The position numbers and the translations under genes were made by a program. From positions 1 through 64,000 of the forward strand of contig NZ_BPRA01000016.1 in assembly GCF_022179645.1 (NCBI RefSeq): DNA of 64,000 nt, written 5' to 3'. Source of the DNA: Methylobacterium thuringiense (GTDB lineage Bacteria > Pseudomonadota > Alphaproteobacteria > Rhizobiales > Beijerinckiaceae). Shown here piece by piece: positions 44,298 through 54,267 of this stretch; the first letter of the stretch is position 1; every line of letters begins with the position of its first letter. The notes beneath the pieces are model-generated. The model worked only from the letters and a program-made list of their open reading frames with translations. It made no database searches and was not told the origin of the DNA.

Positions 44298-47200
44298 ATG
44301 CGGTTCGAGCGGCGCTACACCACGGCAGGCCAGTCCCCCTACGCGACGATTCCGTTCCGCGAGGCGGTGAGCGAGATCCGCAACCCCGACGGTTCGGTCG
44401 TGTTCCGGCTCGACGGCATCTCGGTTCCCGAGAGCTGGAGCCAGGTCGCCGCCGACGTGCTGGCGCAGAAGTATTTTCGCAAGGCCGGCGTGCCCGCGCG
44501 GCTGAAGAAGGTCGAGGAGAATTCCGTCCCCTCCTTCCTCTGGCGCTCCGTCGCCGACGAGGCGGCGCTGGCCGAGCTGCCCGAGGCCGAGCGTGTCGGC
44601 TCCGAGATCACCTCCACGCAGGTGTTCGATCGGCTGGCCGGCTGCTGGACCTACTGGGGCTGGAAGGGCGGCTACTTCACCTCGGAAGAGGACGCCGCCG
44701 CGTTCATGGACGAGCTGCGCTTCATGCTCGCCCGCCAGATGGTCGCGCCGAATTCGCCGCAATGGTTCAACACCGGCCTGCATTGGGCCTACGGCATCGA
44801 TGGCCCGAGCCAGGGCCACTATTACTGCGACTACCGCACCGGCGAGCTGACGAAGTCGGCATCGAGCTACGAGCACCCGCAGCCGCATGCCTGCTTCATC
44901 CAGGGCGTCCAGGACGACCTCGTGAACGAGGGCGGCATCATGGACCTGTGGGTGCGTGAGGCGCGCCTGTTCAAGTACGGCTCCGGCACCGGCTCGAACT
45001 TCTCCATGCTGCGGGGCGAGAACGAAAAACTCGGCGGCGGCGGCAAGTCGTCGGGCCTGATGAGCTTCCTCAAGATCGGCGACCGGGCGGCCGGCGCGAT
45101 CAAGTCCGGCGGCACCACACGCCGCGCGGCCAAGATGGTCATCGTCGACATCGACCACCCGGACATCGAGGCCTTCATCGACTGGAAGGTGAAGGAGGAG
45201 CAGAAGGTCGCCGCCCTCGTCACCGGTTCGAAGGTCGTCTCGAAGCACCTTACCGCGGTGATGAAGGCCTGCACCCAGTGCGAGGCCGAGGGCGACGCCT
45301 GCTTCGACCCCGAGCGCAACCCGGCCCTCAAGCGCGAGATCAAGGCTGCCCGCAAGGCGATGGTGCCCGATGGCTACACCAAGCGCGTCGTGCAGTTCGC
45401 GCGTCAGGGCTTCACCAAGATCGACTTCCCCGTCTACGACACCGACTGGGACTCGGAAGCCTACCTCACGGTGGCCGGCCAGAATTCCAACAACTCCGTC
45501 TCGCTGACGGACGACTTCTTGCGCGCGGTGGATGCCGGCGGAAAGTGGCAGCTCAAGGAGCGCAACTCGTCGAAGACGCGTGAAGTCGACGCCCGCCACC
45601 TTTGGGAGAAGATCGGCGAGGCGGCCTGGCAGTCGGCCGATCCGGGCCTGCACTTCAACACCACGATGAACGACTGGCACACCTGCCCGTCGGGCGGCAG
45701 GATCCGGGCGTCGAACCCGTGCTCCGAGTACATGTTCCTCGACGACACCGCCTGCAACCTGGCCTCGGCCAACCTGCTGACGATGTACGACCGCGCCTCG
45801 AAGCGCTTCGACGTCGAGGCCTTCGAGCATCTCAACCGCCTCTGGACGGTGGTGCTCGAGATCTCGGTGATGATGGCGCAGTTTCCGTCGAAGGAGATCG
45901 CGGAGCTGTCCTACAAGTACCGGACGCTGGGCCTCGGCTACGCCAATATCGGCGGCCTGCTGATGACCATGGGCCTCGGCTACGATTCCGATAAGGGCCG
46001 GGCGCTCGCTGGCGCGCTCACCGCGATCATGACGGGCGTCAGCTACGCCACCTCCGCCGAGATCGCGGCCGAGCTCGGGCCGTTCGCGGCCTACGAGGAC
46101 AATGCCGACGCGATGCTCAAGGTCATCCGCAACCATCGCCGCGCGGCGCATGGCGAGGCGGAGGGCTACGAGTTTCTCTCGATCGCGCCCGTCCCGCTCG
46201 ACCACGCCAACATCCCGCAGGGCGACCTCGGCGACCATGCCCGTGCGGCTTGGGATCGTGCGTTGTCCCTCGGCGAAGCCCACGGCTACCGCAACGCCCA
46301 GGCCACCGTCATCGCGCCCACCGGCACGATCGGCCTCGTGATGGATTGCGACACCACCGGCATCGAGCCCGACTTCGCCCTGGTGAAGTTCAAGAAGCTG
46401 GCCGGCGGCGGCTACTTCAAGATCATCAACCGGGCCGCCCCCGATGCGCTCCGCTCGCTCGGCTATCGCGAGAGCGATATTGCCGAGATCGAAGCCTACG
46501 CCGTCGGCCACGGCTCCATGGGCCAGGCTCCGGCGATCAACCCCGGTTCGCTGCGCGCCAAGGGATTCACGGACGACAAGATCAAGGCGATCGAGGGCGG
46601 CCTGAAATCGGCCTTCGACATCAAGTTCGTCTTCAACCGCTGGAACCTCGGCGACGACTTTTTGCGGGACACGCTGAAGGTGCCCGAGGAGAAGCTCACG
46701 GATCCGACCTTCGAGCTGCTGCCGTTCCTCGGCTACTCGAAGAAGGACATCGAGGCGGCCAACATCCACATCTGCGGGGCGATGACGCTGGAGGGCGCAC
46801 CCTTCCTCAAGCTCGAACACTACTCCGTGTTCGACTGCGCCAATCCCTGCGGCCGTACCGGCAAGCGCTACCTCTCGGTCGATAGCCACATCCGCATGAT
46901 GGCGGCGGCGCAGCCCTTCATCTCGGGGGCTATCTCCAAGACCATCAACATGCCGAACGACGCCACGGTCGAGGATTGCAAGGCGGCCTACCGCCTGTCC
47001 TGGACCCTGGCGCTCAAGGCCAACGCCCTCTACCGCGACGGCTCCAAGCTGTCGCAGCCGCTGAACTCAGCGCTGATCGCCGACGAGGACGACGAGGAGG
47101 ATGCGGTCGAGGCCCTGATCCAGGCGCCCGCCGCCGCGAAGGCGACGATCGCCGCCGAGCGCATCGTTGAGCGTGTCATCGAGCGCATCGAGCACATCCG

Positions 47201-48023
47201 CTCCCGCGAAAAGATGCCCGACCGGCGGAAAGGCTACACCCAGAAGGCCGTGGTCGGCGGCCATAAGGTCTACCTGCGTACCGGCGAGTACGACGACGGG
47301 CGCCTCGGCGAGATCTTCATCGACATGCACAAGGAGGGCGCCGCCTTCCGCTCGCTGATGAACAACTTCGCCATCGCGATCTCCCTCGGCCTCCAGTACG
47401 GCGTGCCGCTCGAGGAATACGTCGAGGCCTTCACCTTCACCCGGTTCGACCCCTCGGGCTTCGTGCAGGGCAACGACGCGATCAAGAACGCCACCTCGCT
47501 CCTCGACTACGTGTTTCGCGAACTGGCGATCTCGTATCTCGGTCGTTCGGACCTCGCCCACGTCAATCCGTCCGAGATCGGCTCGACCGTCCTCGGCGGT
47601 GGCGAGAGCGACACCACCCGCGAGGCGGGCAAGCCCGGCCCCGCCGCCTCCAGCGTGGTCTCCCGCGGCCTGCTGCGCGGCTCGGCCGACCGGCTCACGC
47701 TGATCCACGGCGGCCCGGCCGGCGCCGTCACCGGAGTCGCAGCCGCCTCCACCGGCCTGAGCGCCCCAGCCGGCGGCACGGTCCACGCCATGCGGGGTTC
47801 GACCGCGCTGAAGCTCGACCCGGTTCTCGCCGGCAAGGCCGAGGCCCTCGTCGACGCACTTCCCTTCGCCAAGCCCGAGCGTACGGCTGCCGACCGCCGG
47901 GCCGAGGCGAAGATGAAGGGCTATGTCGGCGAATCCTGCCCCGAATGCGCGAACTTCACCCTCGTGCGCAACGGGACCTGCCTGAAGTGCGACACCTGCG
48001 GCTCGACGACGGGCTGCAGCTGA
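44298..48023 (+). CDS. nrdJ: Adenosylcobalamin-dependent (class II) ribonucleotide reductase
   Basis: A 1241-aa enzyme reducing ribonucleotides with adenosylcobalamin as radical source, independent of oxygen. Visible in order: N-terminal region with [19 protein letters not shown] near 150-168; [13 protein letters not shown] near 195 with the first reaction cysteine; [20 protein letters not shown] near 474-493 with the catalytic thiyl-radical Cys and Glu; [20 protein letters not shown] near 670-689; a long C-terminal domain; and a tail CPECANF...[14 protein letters not shown], a zinc/redox tail that regenerates the active-site disulfide. Length is that of the long alphaproteobacterial NrdJ. 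Probably repressed by NrdR through the upstream boxes. Confidence 0.96.
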   Translation: MRFERRYTTAGQSPYATIPFREAVSEIRNPDGSVVFRLDGISVPESWSQVAADVLAQKYFRKAGVPARLKKVEENSVPSFLWRSVADEAALAELPEAERVGSEITSTQVFDRLAGCWTYWGWKGGYFTSEEDAAAFMDELRFMLARQMVAPNSPQWFNTGLHWAYGIDGPSQGHYYCDYRTGELTKSASSYEHPQPHACFIQGVQDDLVNEGGIMDLWVREARLFKYGSGTGSNFSMLRGENEKLGGGGKSSGLMSFLKIGDRAAGAIKSGGTTRRAAKMVIVDIDHPDIEAFIDWKVKEEQKVAALVTGSKVVSKHLTAVMKACTQCEAEGDACFDPERNPALKREIKAARKAMVPDGYTKRVVQFARQGFTKIDFPVYDTDWDSEAYLTVAGQNSNNSVSLTDDFLRAVDAGGKWQLKERNSSKTREVDARHLWEKIGEAAWQSADPGLHFNTTMNDWHTCPSGGRIRASNPCSEYMFLDDTACNLASANLLTMYDRASKRFDVEAFEHLNRLWTVVLEISVMMAQFPSKEIAELSYKYRTLGLGYANIGGLLMTMGLGYDSDKGRALAGALTAIMTGVSYATSAEIAAELGPFAAYEDNADAMLKVIRNHRRAAHGEAEGYEFLSIAPVPLDHANIPQGDLGDHARAAWDRALSLGEAHGYRNAQATVIAPTGTIGLVMDCDTTGIEPDFALVKFKKLAGGGYFKIINRAAPDALRSLGYRESDIAEIEAYAVGHGSMGQAPAINPGSLRAKGFTDDKIKAIEGGLKSAFDIKFVFNRWNLGDDFLRDTLKVPEEKLTDPTFELLPFLGYSKKDIEAANIHICGAMTLEGAPFLKLEHYSVFDCANPCGRTGKRYLSVDSHIRMMAAAQPFISGAISKTINMPNDATVEDCKAAYRLSWTLALKANALYRDGSKLSQPLNSALIADEDDEEDAVEALIQAPAAAKATIAAERIVERVIERIEHIRSREKMPDRRKGYTQKAVVGGHKVYLRTGEYDDGRLGEIFIDMHKEGAAFRSLMNNFAIAISLGLQYGVPLEEYVEAFTFTRFDPSGFVQGNDAIKNATSLLDYVFRELAISYLGRSDLAHVNPSEIGSTVLGGGESDTTREAGKPGPAASSVVSRGLLRGSADRLTLIHGGPAGAVTGVAAASTGLSAPAGGTVHAMRGSTALKLDPVLAGKAEALVDALPFAKPERTAADRRAEAKMKGYVGESCPECANFTLVRNGTCLKCDTCGSTTGCS

Positions 48024-48093
48024 AGCCGAGAGCCGTTGGCATCGGAGCAACGAAACTCTCCGCAATTCGGCTGAGGGAATCCTGACGTAAGCG

Positions 48094-48121
48094 AGCCGGC
48101 CCCGCAGCTGCGGGGCCGGCT
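48094..48121. terminator. Perfect 28-bp palindrome, probable terminator
   Basis: An uninterrupted palindrome of 14 + 14 bases rich in GC lies 70 bases past the nrdJ stop and 30 bases before the convergent small secreted protein gene ends. A CTTCGTC tract follows instead of a pure T-run; it probably ends one or both transcripts. Confidence 0.6.
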
Positions 48122-48150
48122 TCGTCGGTCCTGTCGCGACATCCCGCGGG

Positions 48151-48390
48151 TTAGCGGCGGGCCGTCCCGTTCTGATGCGACCGCTGCGTGACCGATCCGG
48201 TGGTCAGGCTGTCGTAGGTGCCCGGCGTGGCGGCGGTCCAGCCGTGGCCTGCGCCCTGCTCGACGGAGGTGCCCGGTGCTGCTTGAGCCGGGATGCCGGC
48301 CGGTGCGTTGTAGCTTTGGGCGAGGGCGGCGGCGGGCACGGCGCCGACGAGCGCGAGGGCCAGGGCGGATGCGGTGAGAAGGCGGGTCAT
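48151..48390 (-). CDS. Small secreted protein of unknown function
   Basis: A 79-aa protein with a clear signal peptide (MTRLLTASALALALVG to about residue 25, cleavage after ALA) and a short mature part with PAQAAPGTSVEQGAGHGWTA and TYDSLTTGSVTQRSH. GGAG lies 7 bases before the ATG at 48390. Related small exported proteins with a GS(V/I) tail are common and uncharacterised in Methylobacterium. No domain was recognised. Confidence 0.6.
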   Translation of the reverse strand: MTRLLTASALALALVGAVPAAALAQSYNAPAGIPAQAAPGTSVEQGAGHGWTAATPGTYDSLTTGSVTQRSHQNGTARR

Positions 48391-48556
48391 CGTGGTCTCC
48401 ATCAAGTCCGGGCGGTGGCGGGGCGCTGCCCGCCATCTGATGGAGTGAAGATGACCTTCGCTGGTCTCCCGGAAAACCTGAAAAGCTTAGAAGGAGACGT
48501 TTGAGAAAATCGAAAAGCCGTGAGCCGGAAGGATCGCGCCTGCGGATGATGCCGGG

Positions 48557-48937
48557 TTAGGTTTCGATCTCGCTGACATGGGCCGCGACGACCTTCCAGC
48601 CATCGGGAAACCGTATCCAGGTCTGGCTCTGCCGCCCGACGCGATCCGAGGCGCCCTCGCGCGTGAACAACGTCATCGCGACGGCGAGATCGCGTCCGTA
48701 GGTGGTGATGACCGTGCCCGAGAGGTTGCGGGCGAGACCTTGCGGCGAGCGGGACCGGCGGAAGGCGCGGATCGCGTCCATGCCGTAGAGGTTTTCTGCC
48801 CCGCCGTAGCGGATCGTACGCGGATCGTCGTGGAACAGCGCCTCCAGCGTCTCGACGTCGTTGCCGACGAGCGCCGCCTCGTAGCGGGCGAACGCCGCTT
48901 CGACCTCGGCCTTCGCCACGGGATCGTCGATGCGCAT
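48557..48937 (-). CDS. hpxZ: HpxZ-like oxalurate catabolism protein (DUF3225)
   Basis: A 126-aa SnoaL/NTF2-fold protein: VEAAFARYEAALVGNDVETL near 10-29, LFHDDPRTIRYGGAENLYGM near 33-52, then SQTWIRFPDGWKVVAAHVSE at the end. This matches HpxZ/DUF3225, found with the amidase HpxY and small HpxX in the Klebsiella hpx purine-utilisation cluster. It begins 5 bp after the amidase stop and is the last gene of the leftward operon. Its biochemical role in oxalurate use is not established. Confidence 0.85.
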   Translation of the reverse strand: MRIDDPVAKAEVEAAFARYEAALVGNDVETLEALFHDDPRTIRYGGAENLYGMDAIRAFRRSRSPQGLARNLSGTVITTYGRDLAVAMTLFTREGASDRVGRQSQTWIRFPDGWKVVAAHVSEIET

Positions 48938-48942
48938 CGGTG

Positions 48943-50346
48943 TCACGCGAGGTTCGCGACGGGCGCGCGGATAATGCCCGCGCATTCGAGGTGGTGGGCC
49001 ACCCGAAGCGCGAGGTCTTCGCGCCAGGGGGCGGCGATGATCTGCACGCCGAGCGGCAGACCCGCGTCGAGCCGGACCGGCACGGCGACGACCGGCAGGC
49101 CGATGAAGGAGATCGGCTGCGTGAACAGGCCGATATTGGGGCGCACCGGTAATTCGACACCGTCGAGCACGAAGGTCGCCTGGCCCGAACGCGGCGCCCG
49201 GTAGGGCGTGCTGGGCGCCAGGATGACGTCGACCTCGCGAAACAGATCGAGCACGGCTGCGCGGTACCAGCGGCGGAAGCGCTGGGCCCGTTCGACGAAG
49301 GGCGCCGGCAGCATCGCTCCGGCGATCAGCCGGTCCCTGACGGCCGGGTCGAACTCTCCTGCCCGCTCGCGCAGGCGGTCGAGATGCAAGCTTGCGCCCT
49401 CGGCGGCCGTGATCACGTAGGCCGATGCCCGGGCACGGGCGGCTTCGGGGATCTCGACAGAGCGCGTGCAGGACAAGGCGTCGGCCACCCGCGCGACGGC
49501 CGCGAAGACGTCCACGTCACCGCTGCGGGCGAAATAGCCGCCCGCGACGGCGATTCGCAGATCCGCCATATCCTCGTCGAGGCCGGGAGAGGCGGGCTCC
49601 GTGGCTCGGCCGGCGATGGCGGGATCCGCCGGATCAGGCCCCTGCATGGCGTCGTAGGCGAGGGCGAGGTCTCGGGTCGAGCGCGCCATCGGCCCGAGAT
49701 GGTCGAGGCTGCCGACGAAGGGAAAGCTCCCGGCCCGGCTGAGCCGCCCGTAGGTCGGCTTGAGGCCGAAGCAGCCGCAGAAGGCGGAGGGCACCCGGAT
49801 CGAGCCGTTGGTGTCGGAAGCGAGCGCCAGCGGCACGAGACCCGCCGCTACCGCTCCGCCGGACCCGCCCGAGGAGCCGCCGGACATGTGCCGGAGATCG
49901 TGCGGGTTCCGGGTGTCGCCGTCGTGGATGTTCTCTCCGGTGAAGTCGTAGGCGTACTCGCCCATGTTGAGCGCGCCGACGAGGATCGCGCCCGCGGCCT
50001 CCATGCGGGCGATCAGCGTCGCATCCCGTTCGGCCGGCGCCCGCTCCCGGTTGATCAGCGACCCGGCCCGCGTCGGCAGGCCGGCGATGTCGAACAGATT
50101 CTTCACCGCGAAGGGGACGCCCGCGAGCGCTCCGGGCGCCTCGCCTCGTCCGCGCGCCGTGTCGAGACGATCCGCACGGGCCAGAGCGCGATCCGCCAGG
50201 ACGTCGGTGAAGGCGTTCACGGCGGGGTCGATCCGGCCGATCCGATCGAGCGCGGCGGAGACGATCGTCCGGGCGCTCACCGATCCGGCCGAGACGGAAG
50301 TCGCGATCGTCGCCGCCGAGGCGGTGGCCCAATCCTGTTCGCTCAC
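48943..50346 (-). CDS. AtzE/HpxY-like amidase
   Basis: A 467-aa amidase-signature enzyme. The Ser-Ser-Lys triad is visible: Lys in VPFAVKNLFD near 79, and the Ser pair in MSGGSSGGSGGAVAAG near 150-165, followed by DTNGSIRVPSAFCGCFGLKP near 175-194. AtzE hydrolyses 1-carboxybiuret and works as a complex with the small AtzG. Close relatives (HpxY) act in the oxalurate branch of purine degradation. The flanking DUF4089 gene and hpxZ favour the ureide/oxalurate role. GTG 50346 is the chosen start (VSEQDWATAS), 11 bp after the DUF4089 gene. Confidence 0.88.
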   Translation of the reverse strand: MSEQDWATASAATIATSVSAGSVSARTIVSAALDRIGRIDPAVNAFTDVLADRALARADRLDTARGRGEAPGALAGVPFAVKNLFDIAGLPTRAGSLINRERAPAERDATLIARMEAAGAILVGALNMGEYAYDFTGENIHDGDTRNPHDLRHMSGGSSGGSGGAVAAGLVPLALASDTNGSIRVPSAFCGCFGLKPTYGRLSRAGSFPFVGSLDHLGPMARSTRDLALAYDAMQGPDPADPAIAGRATEPASPGLDEDMADLRIAVAGGYFARSGDVDVFAAVARVADALSCTRSVEIPEAARARASAYVITAAEGASLHLDRLRERAGEFDPAVRDRLIAGAMLPAPFVERAQRFRRWYRAAVLDLFREVDVILAPSTPYRAPRSGQATFVLDGVELPVRPNIGLFTQPISFIGLPVVAVPVRLDAGLPLGVQIIAAPWREDLALRVAHHLECAGIIRAPVANLA

Positions 50347-50357
50347 GTGTCTCTGCC

Positions 50358-50558
50358 TCACGCCGTGAAGATCGAAGCGGCTTCGGCCTCGTCCGGCAGA
50401 GGGAAGGTGCCGACGTGATCGGCCGCGGCGTGGAGCACGCGCAGGTTCGCCACGATCGTCGGCATCCAGGCGGGGTCGATCGGCAGCGCGAGCATGGCGG
50501 CGGCGGCCGAGGCGTAAGCCGCGTGATCGAAGGCCGGGTTCTTCGGTGTATCCGTCAT
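50358..50558 (-). CDS. DUF4089 AtzG/HpxX-like small amidase partner
   Basis: A 66-aa protein with the DUF4089 pattern YASAAAAMLALPIDPAWMPT and VGTFPLPDEAEAASIFTA. In the cyanuric acid pathway AtzG is a short helical protein that holds the AtzE amidase in an active complex; the hpx equivalent is HpxX. It directly precedes the amidase gene with an 11-bp gap, which supports a subunit relation. The sequence similarity is seen; complex formation is inferred. Confidence 0.85.
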   Translation of the reverse strand: MTDTPKNPAFDHAAYASAAAAMLALPIDPAWMPTIVANLRVLHAAADHVGTFPLPDEAEAASIFTA

Positions 50559-50599
50559 GCATCCCTCCAGACGGTCCGGACGAGGTCCGCCCGCAAATC

Positions 50600-52192
50600 C
50601 TATTCCGCAGGGGCGTGCGCCGGTTGCGCCATCGCCGGAACCGGGACCGCGCCGCGCGCCGCCGCGAAGAGGAGGCCCGCGACGAGCATGTAGGCGAGCG
50701 CCAAGGTCGGGGTCACGGCGAAGCCGACGGCCGGTCCGTGCATGAAGCCGAAGAAGGTCAGCACCCCGCCGGCCGCCGCGAAGGCCGAGGCCCGCAGGAA
50801 ATCCCGCTCGATGATGAAGGCGGCGATGGCGCCGAGGATCAGGCCGCCGAGGATGGCGCCTTCGCCGAGCACGGCGAGCCCGTGATAGAGCACGCCGACT
50901 TGCCCGAGCTTGTCGATGCCGACCACCGCCGCGCTGGTGCCGGCCGCCCCCAGTGCCCCGTCGATCAGCGTCTTGGCCCAGGCCGCGAGATGCGGCGCGA
51001 AGGCCAGGACGATCGCAGGCGCGTGCGAATGCGGCGTCTCCTGGAAGGCCTGCGCCCCGATCAGCATGCCGATGTAGAGCAGGATCGGCGAGATCGCGAC
51101 GACCGGGACCACGCTGGAAATGAGCGAGATCAGGTTAAACCAGGCCAGCAGCAGGACGACGATGCCGGTGGCGAAGGAATAGCCGATCCGCCCGCCCATC
51201 GCCTTCCAGCCGGGATGGCCGATATAGACCGCGTTGATGAAGGGGTTGCCCATCAGGCAGCCGATCAGGCTGACGACGCCGTCCGCCGTGAGCACCCGCG
51301 TGGTCGGGTAGGCATCGCCCGCGACCTCCGCGCTCTCGACGTTGTCCATCGCCTCGACGAGATCGTAGATGCCGAAGGGGATCGCGGTCACCAGGATGAT
51401 CCCGATGAACTCGAAGCCGCCGAAGACGTGGTCGACGGCCGGCAGCGGCACCGAGAAGCCGATGCCGGAGAGCGCGCTCGTCAGGCCGGGGCCGCTGACC
51501 CCACCGATATCGATCCCGAACAGCTTCGCCCCCCAGGCGACCGCCATGCCGAACAGGATGGCCACGAGCCCGGCCGGAAGGCGGCCCGGGTAGCGCACGC
51601 CGCCGAACCAGGCGAGCAGGATGATGGCGAAGGCGACGACGCCGATCACCGGCGTCTGGATGAGTTCGAGCGCCGGCCGCATGGCGATGAAGGTGACGGA
51701 GACGCCGGCCAGCGTGCCGAGCAGCGCCGCGCGCGGCGTGATGCGGCGGATGAGGGGGGCGATGAAGCCGCCGGCCATCAGCATGAAGCTCTGGATGAAC
51801 ACCCAGGCGAGCCCCGCCTCCCAGGCCTTCACCGGATCGCCGGTGGAGAGCTTGATCGGCAGCATGATCACGAAGACCACGATGAACATGTGCGGCACGC
51901 TGATGCCGGAGGGCAGCGCGCAGACGTCGTCGCGGCCGGTCGCCTTGGCGAGGCGATAGCCGAGCCAGCCGTAATAGGCGGTGGAGAGGAAGAGCATCAG
52001 GCCGACGGCGGGCAGGATTCGCCCGAAGGTGATCGCGTCGGGCATGCCGAGGACGAAGCGCAGCAGGCCGGTCAGCACCAGCATGTTGACGAGAATGTTG
52101 GTGCCGAAGCCGAAGAAGGCGTTCCAGTCGCCGGGCACCCAGAGGGCCGGTCGGCCGCTCGCCGCGGCCGTCGTGGTCATGCCACTTGCCAT
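50600..52192 (-). CDS. NCS2-like nucleobase/ureide permease
   Basis: A 530-aa inner-membrane protein with about 12-14 hydrophobic helices, of the xanthine/uracil/AzgA-like NCS2 superfamily. Seen: NAFFGFGTNILVNMLVLTGL near 24-43, ALPSGISVPHMFIVVFVIML near 91-110 and LVEAMDNVESAEVAGDAYPT near 280-299, which is the diagnostic AzgA-like segment. The motif set differs from the classic urate/xanthine permease whose start lies at 63764, so its substrate may be a ureide, oxalurate or allantoin-like compound handled by the downstream amidase. A strong GGAGGG lies 6 bases before ATG 52192. Confidence 0.8.
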   Translation of the reverse strand: MASGMTTTAAASGRPALWVPGDWNAFFGFGTNILVNMLVLTGLLRFVLGMPDAITFGRILPAVGLMLFLSTAYYGWLGYRLAKATGRDDVCALPSGISVPHMFIVVFVIMLPIKLSTGDPVKAWEAGLAWVFIQSFMLMAGGFIAPLIRRITPRAALLGTLAGVSVTFIAMRPALELIQTPVIGVVAFAIILLAWFGGVRYPGRLPAGLVAILFGMAVAWGAKLFGIDIGGVSGPGLTSALSGIGFSVPLPAVDHVFGGFEFIGIILVTAIPFGIYDLVEAMDNVESAEVAGDAYPTTRVLTADGVVSLIGCLMGNPFINAVYIGHPGWKAMGGRIGYSFATGIVVLLLAWFNLISLISSVVPVVAISPILLYIGMLIGAQAFQETPHSHAPAIVLAFAPHLAAWAKTLIDGALGAAGTSAAVVGIDKLGQVGVLYHGLAVLGEGAILGGLILGAIAAFIIERDFLRASAFAAAGGVLTFFGFMHGPAVGFAVTPTLALAYMLVAGLLFAAARGAVPVPAMAQPAHAPAE

Positions 52193-52244
52193 GATGCCCT
52201 CCGTTACGTCCGGCGGGGCGGCGGCACCGCGCCCGCGCAGTGGA

Positions 52245-52919
52245 TCACGTGTGTCGGCTGAGGGCGGCGATCACGCTGCCCGAGTCCGAGACCCAGCCGA
52301 AGATGCCGCCCTGCGCCTTGATCATCGCGAGGCCGGCTTCGTGAAATTCTGGGATGTACGACCCGCAGGCGTCGGCGACGACGACGCAGCGATAGCCGCG
52401 GTCGTTGGCCTCCCGCACCGTCGTGTGCACGCAGACCTCGGTGGTCACGCCGCAGACGAGAAGCGTCGCGATGTTCCGGGCCGCGAGCACCTCGGCGAGC
52501 TCGGTCGCGTAGAAGGCGCCCTTGCCCGGCTTGTCGATCACCGGCTCGCCGTCCCACGGCTTCAGTGCGGGGATGATGTCGTGCCCGGGTTCGCCGCGGA
52601 TCAGAATCCTGCCCATCGGGCCTGGCTGTCCGATCCGCGCGGTCGGCTCACCGCGCTCCAGCTTGGCTGGCGGTGCGTCGGAGAGGTCCGGGCGATGGCC
52701 CTCGCGTGTATGCACGACGAGCAATCCAGCCGCGCGGGCCGCAGCGAGCAGAGCCTGCGTCGGCGGCACGGCGGCGGCGAGGAGCGAGACGTCGTTGCCG
52801 AGGCTTTCGCCGAAGCCGCCAGGCTCCAGGAAGTCGCGCTGCATATCGATGATCACGAGAGCCGTGGTCGACGCAGCGAAGGTGAGCGGTGACGGCTGGG
52901 CTTCGAGAACGCTGGGCAT
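52245..52919 (-). CDS. Isochorismatase-family cysteine hydrolase
   Basis: A 224-aa cysteine hydrolase. The triad is visible: Asp in [15 protein letters not shown] near 25, Lys in [12 protein letters not shown] near 131, and Cys in [20 protein letters not shown] near 163. The family includes biuret hydrolase (BiuH), ureidoacrylate amidohydrolase (RutB) and N-carbamoyl amidases. Being the first gene of an operon with an AtzE-like amidase and HpxZ, cleavage of a carbamoyl (ureido) bond is the likely job. It cannot be fixed whether the substrate is biuret, ureidoacrylate, oxalurate or another. Candidate GntR operator 48 bases upstream. Confidence 0.85.
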   Translation of the reverse strand: MPSVLEAQPSPLTFAASTTALVIIDMQRDFLEPGGFGESLGNDVSLLAAAVPPTQALLAAARAAGLLVVHTREGHRPDLSDAPPAKLERGEPTARIGQPGPMGRILIRGEPGHDIIPALKPWDGEPVIDKPGKGAFYATELAEVLAARNIATLLVCGVTTEVCVHTTVREANDRGYRCVVVADACGSYIPEFHEAGLAMIKAQGGIFGWVSDSGSVIAALSRHT

Positions 52920-52966
52920 GCGGACTGCCTCGCAGGCCGTTGAATCGGATCAACGTCCGGCGATCA

Positions 52967-52974
52967 TGTATGCA
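52967..52974. promoter_or_regulatory. Candidate GntR/FCD operator 1 (TGTATGCA)
   Basis: TGTATGCA lies 48 bases before the isochorismatase-like gene start, in the promoter region of the leftward ureide operon; CCATACAC a little to its right could be a second half. The same octamer or a one-base variant occurs at 53854 and 54068, near the other two promoters around the GntR gene. Confidence 0.45.
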
Positions 52975-53074
52975 AGCGGACAGAAACGCCTGCACAAACC
53001 ATACACTTCTCTGCGCGAAGTTTCGGCCGTTCTGGCAATCCGATGGGCAGTCGGCCCGGTCGAATCGCAGGCCG

Positions 53075-53836
53075 TCAGCGCGGCGGGCGCGCCTTGCCGG
53101 CGCGCACCGGCGCCGCAATCCGCGTGCGACGCTCCCGGACCCGCTCGCCCGCGGCTTCACGCGCGGCCGCGCTTTCGGCATCGACCGCCACGAAGGCATC
53201 CTCGACGACGCTCATATGGACGAGCATGGCGGAGTTCGCGGCCGCTGCGTCGCGCGCGAGGATGGCCCGCACGACGAGACCGTGCTCGGCATGCGAGCGG
53301 GCGAGCCGCCCTGCGGCCTGGAACTGGATCCGGCGGTAAGGTGTCAGGCGCCGCCGCAGGTTGCGGGCGATCTCGTCGACCACGGAATTGTGGGCGCCAG
53401 CGTAGAGAAGCCCGTGAAACTCCTGGTTGGCGACGACGTAGCTGTCGTGGTCGCCGGCCTCGGCGAGAGTTCCCATGTGTTCGTGGAGCACCCGAAGCCC
53501 GCCACGTTCCGCCGACGACATGCTCAGCGTCGAGAGGCGTGCGCAGGTCGCTTCGATCTCGCCCATGGCGATGAACAGCATGTCGAGTTCGTCCGGCGTG
53601 ATCGTCCGGACGGTCGCCCCGAACCGCGGGCGCAGGTCGATCAGGCCGGTTCCGTTGAGCAGCCGTAAGGCATCGCGCACGGGCGTGCGCGAAACACCGA
53701 AGTGCTTGGCAAGGATCTGCTCGTCGAGATGGGTTCCAGGCGCGAACTCGCCGGCCAGGATGGCGTTGGCGATCTGGTCCGACAGGCTTTCGGCGCGGGT
53801 TGGGGACGCAGGCACTTTTGTCTCGGTTCCCGACAC
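53075..53836 (-). CDS. GntR-family regulator, FCD (FadR-type) subgroup
   Basis: About 253 aa. The winged helix lies near residues 12-75 (LSDQIANAILAGEFAPGTHL, then LAKHFGVSRTPVRDALRLLN and LIDLRPRFGATVR). A C-terminal FCD domain of helices follows, with a metal/ligand site (EFHGLLYAGAHNSVVDEIAR near 130). Such regulators usually repress nearby catabolic operons until a carboxylate-type inducer binds. It lies between the leftward ureide operon and the rightward purine operon. GTG 53836 is the likely start; another GTG lies seven codons later. The tail is Arg-rich. Confidence 0.88.
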   Translation of the reverse strand: MSGTETKVPASPTRAESLSDQIANAILAGEFAPGTHLDEQILAKHFGVSRTPVRDALRLLNGTGLIDLRPRFGATVRTITPDELDMLFIAMGEIEATCARLSTLSMSSAERGGLRVLHEHMGTLAEAGDHDSYVVANQEFHGLLYAGAHNSVVDEIARNLRRRLTPYRRIQFQAAGRLARSHAEHGLVVRAILARDAAAANSAMLVHMSVVEDAFVAVDAESAAAREAAGERVRERRTRIAAPVRAGKARPPR

Positions 53837-53853
53837 GCGACCTGCACGGCGTT

Positions 53854-53861
53854 CGTATGCA
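53854..53861. promoter_or_regulatory. Candidate GntR/FCD operator 2 (CGTATGCA)
   Basis: CGTATGCA lies 18 bases before the gntR start codon, where a bound regulator would repress its own gene. One base differs from the TGTATGCA octamer found at the other two promoters. Confidence 0.4.
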
Positions 53862-54067
53862 TTCGCCCCGGTGATTAAGACCAGTTTCGCACCGCCTGCA
53901 ACGTGGCATCGGCAGGCCTCTGGGCGGCCCGTCGGCCGTCGCCGTATCGGTCCAGCCGGTGAGCGCGCGCAGATCGTCATCGGTTCGATCGCGTGCCGGC
54001 ATTATGGCTACCGATCGCGCAGACCGGCCGCAAATCGCGCCCCGCGGTCTCCGCTGCTTCTTAAGCG

Positions 54068-54075
54068 TGCATACA
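54068..54075. promoter_or_regulatory. Candidate GntR/FCD operator 3 (TGCATACA)
   Basis: TGCATACA is the exact reverse complement of the octamer at 52967. It lies about 190 bases before the porin gene that starts the rightward purine operon. Confidence 0.45.
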
Positions 54076-54267
54076 CAGCCGCGCCGCGTGCCGCACATCG
54101 CCTTGCCGTTCACGGGCCGTTTTGAGGGCTGGCACTCGGGCGAGGCTTCGGGCAGCTCAGAAGATGTTGCGGTTTTGTAACAGCAGGATCCGACGTCGAT
54201 CCGACTGCTTTCGATGGCATATCGGTTGCTGCCCTTCCCTCAGATTTTGCGAATGAGGAGAAGAACG

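Larger units (their letters stand above)
53837..54267. other. Divergent promoter region of the purine island
   Basis: These 431 bases separate gntR (leftward) from the Tsx-like porin gene (rightward). They contain two candidate operators (53854-53861 and 54068-54075) and GGAG/AGAAG ribosome-site sequence before the porin. No gene with recognisable features was seen; rightward open frames here lack support. Confidence 0.5.

Noticed and set aside
49384-52261. Long rightward open frames (e.g. 344 and 571 codons) opposite the amidase and permease genes
   Set aside because: They are Arg/Gly/Asp-rich shadow frames caused by high GC on the strand opposite to well-supported genes; no motif or ribosome site.
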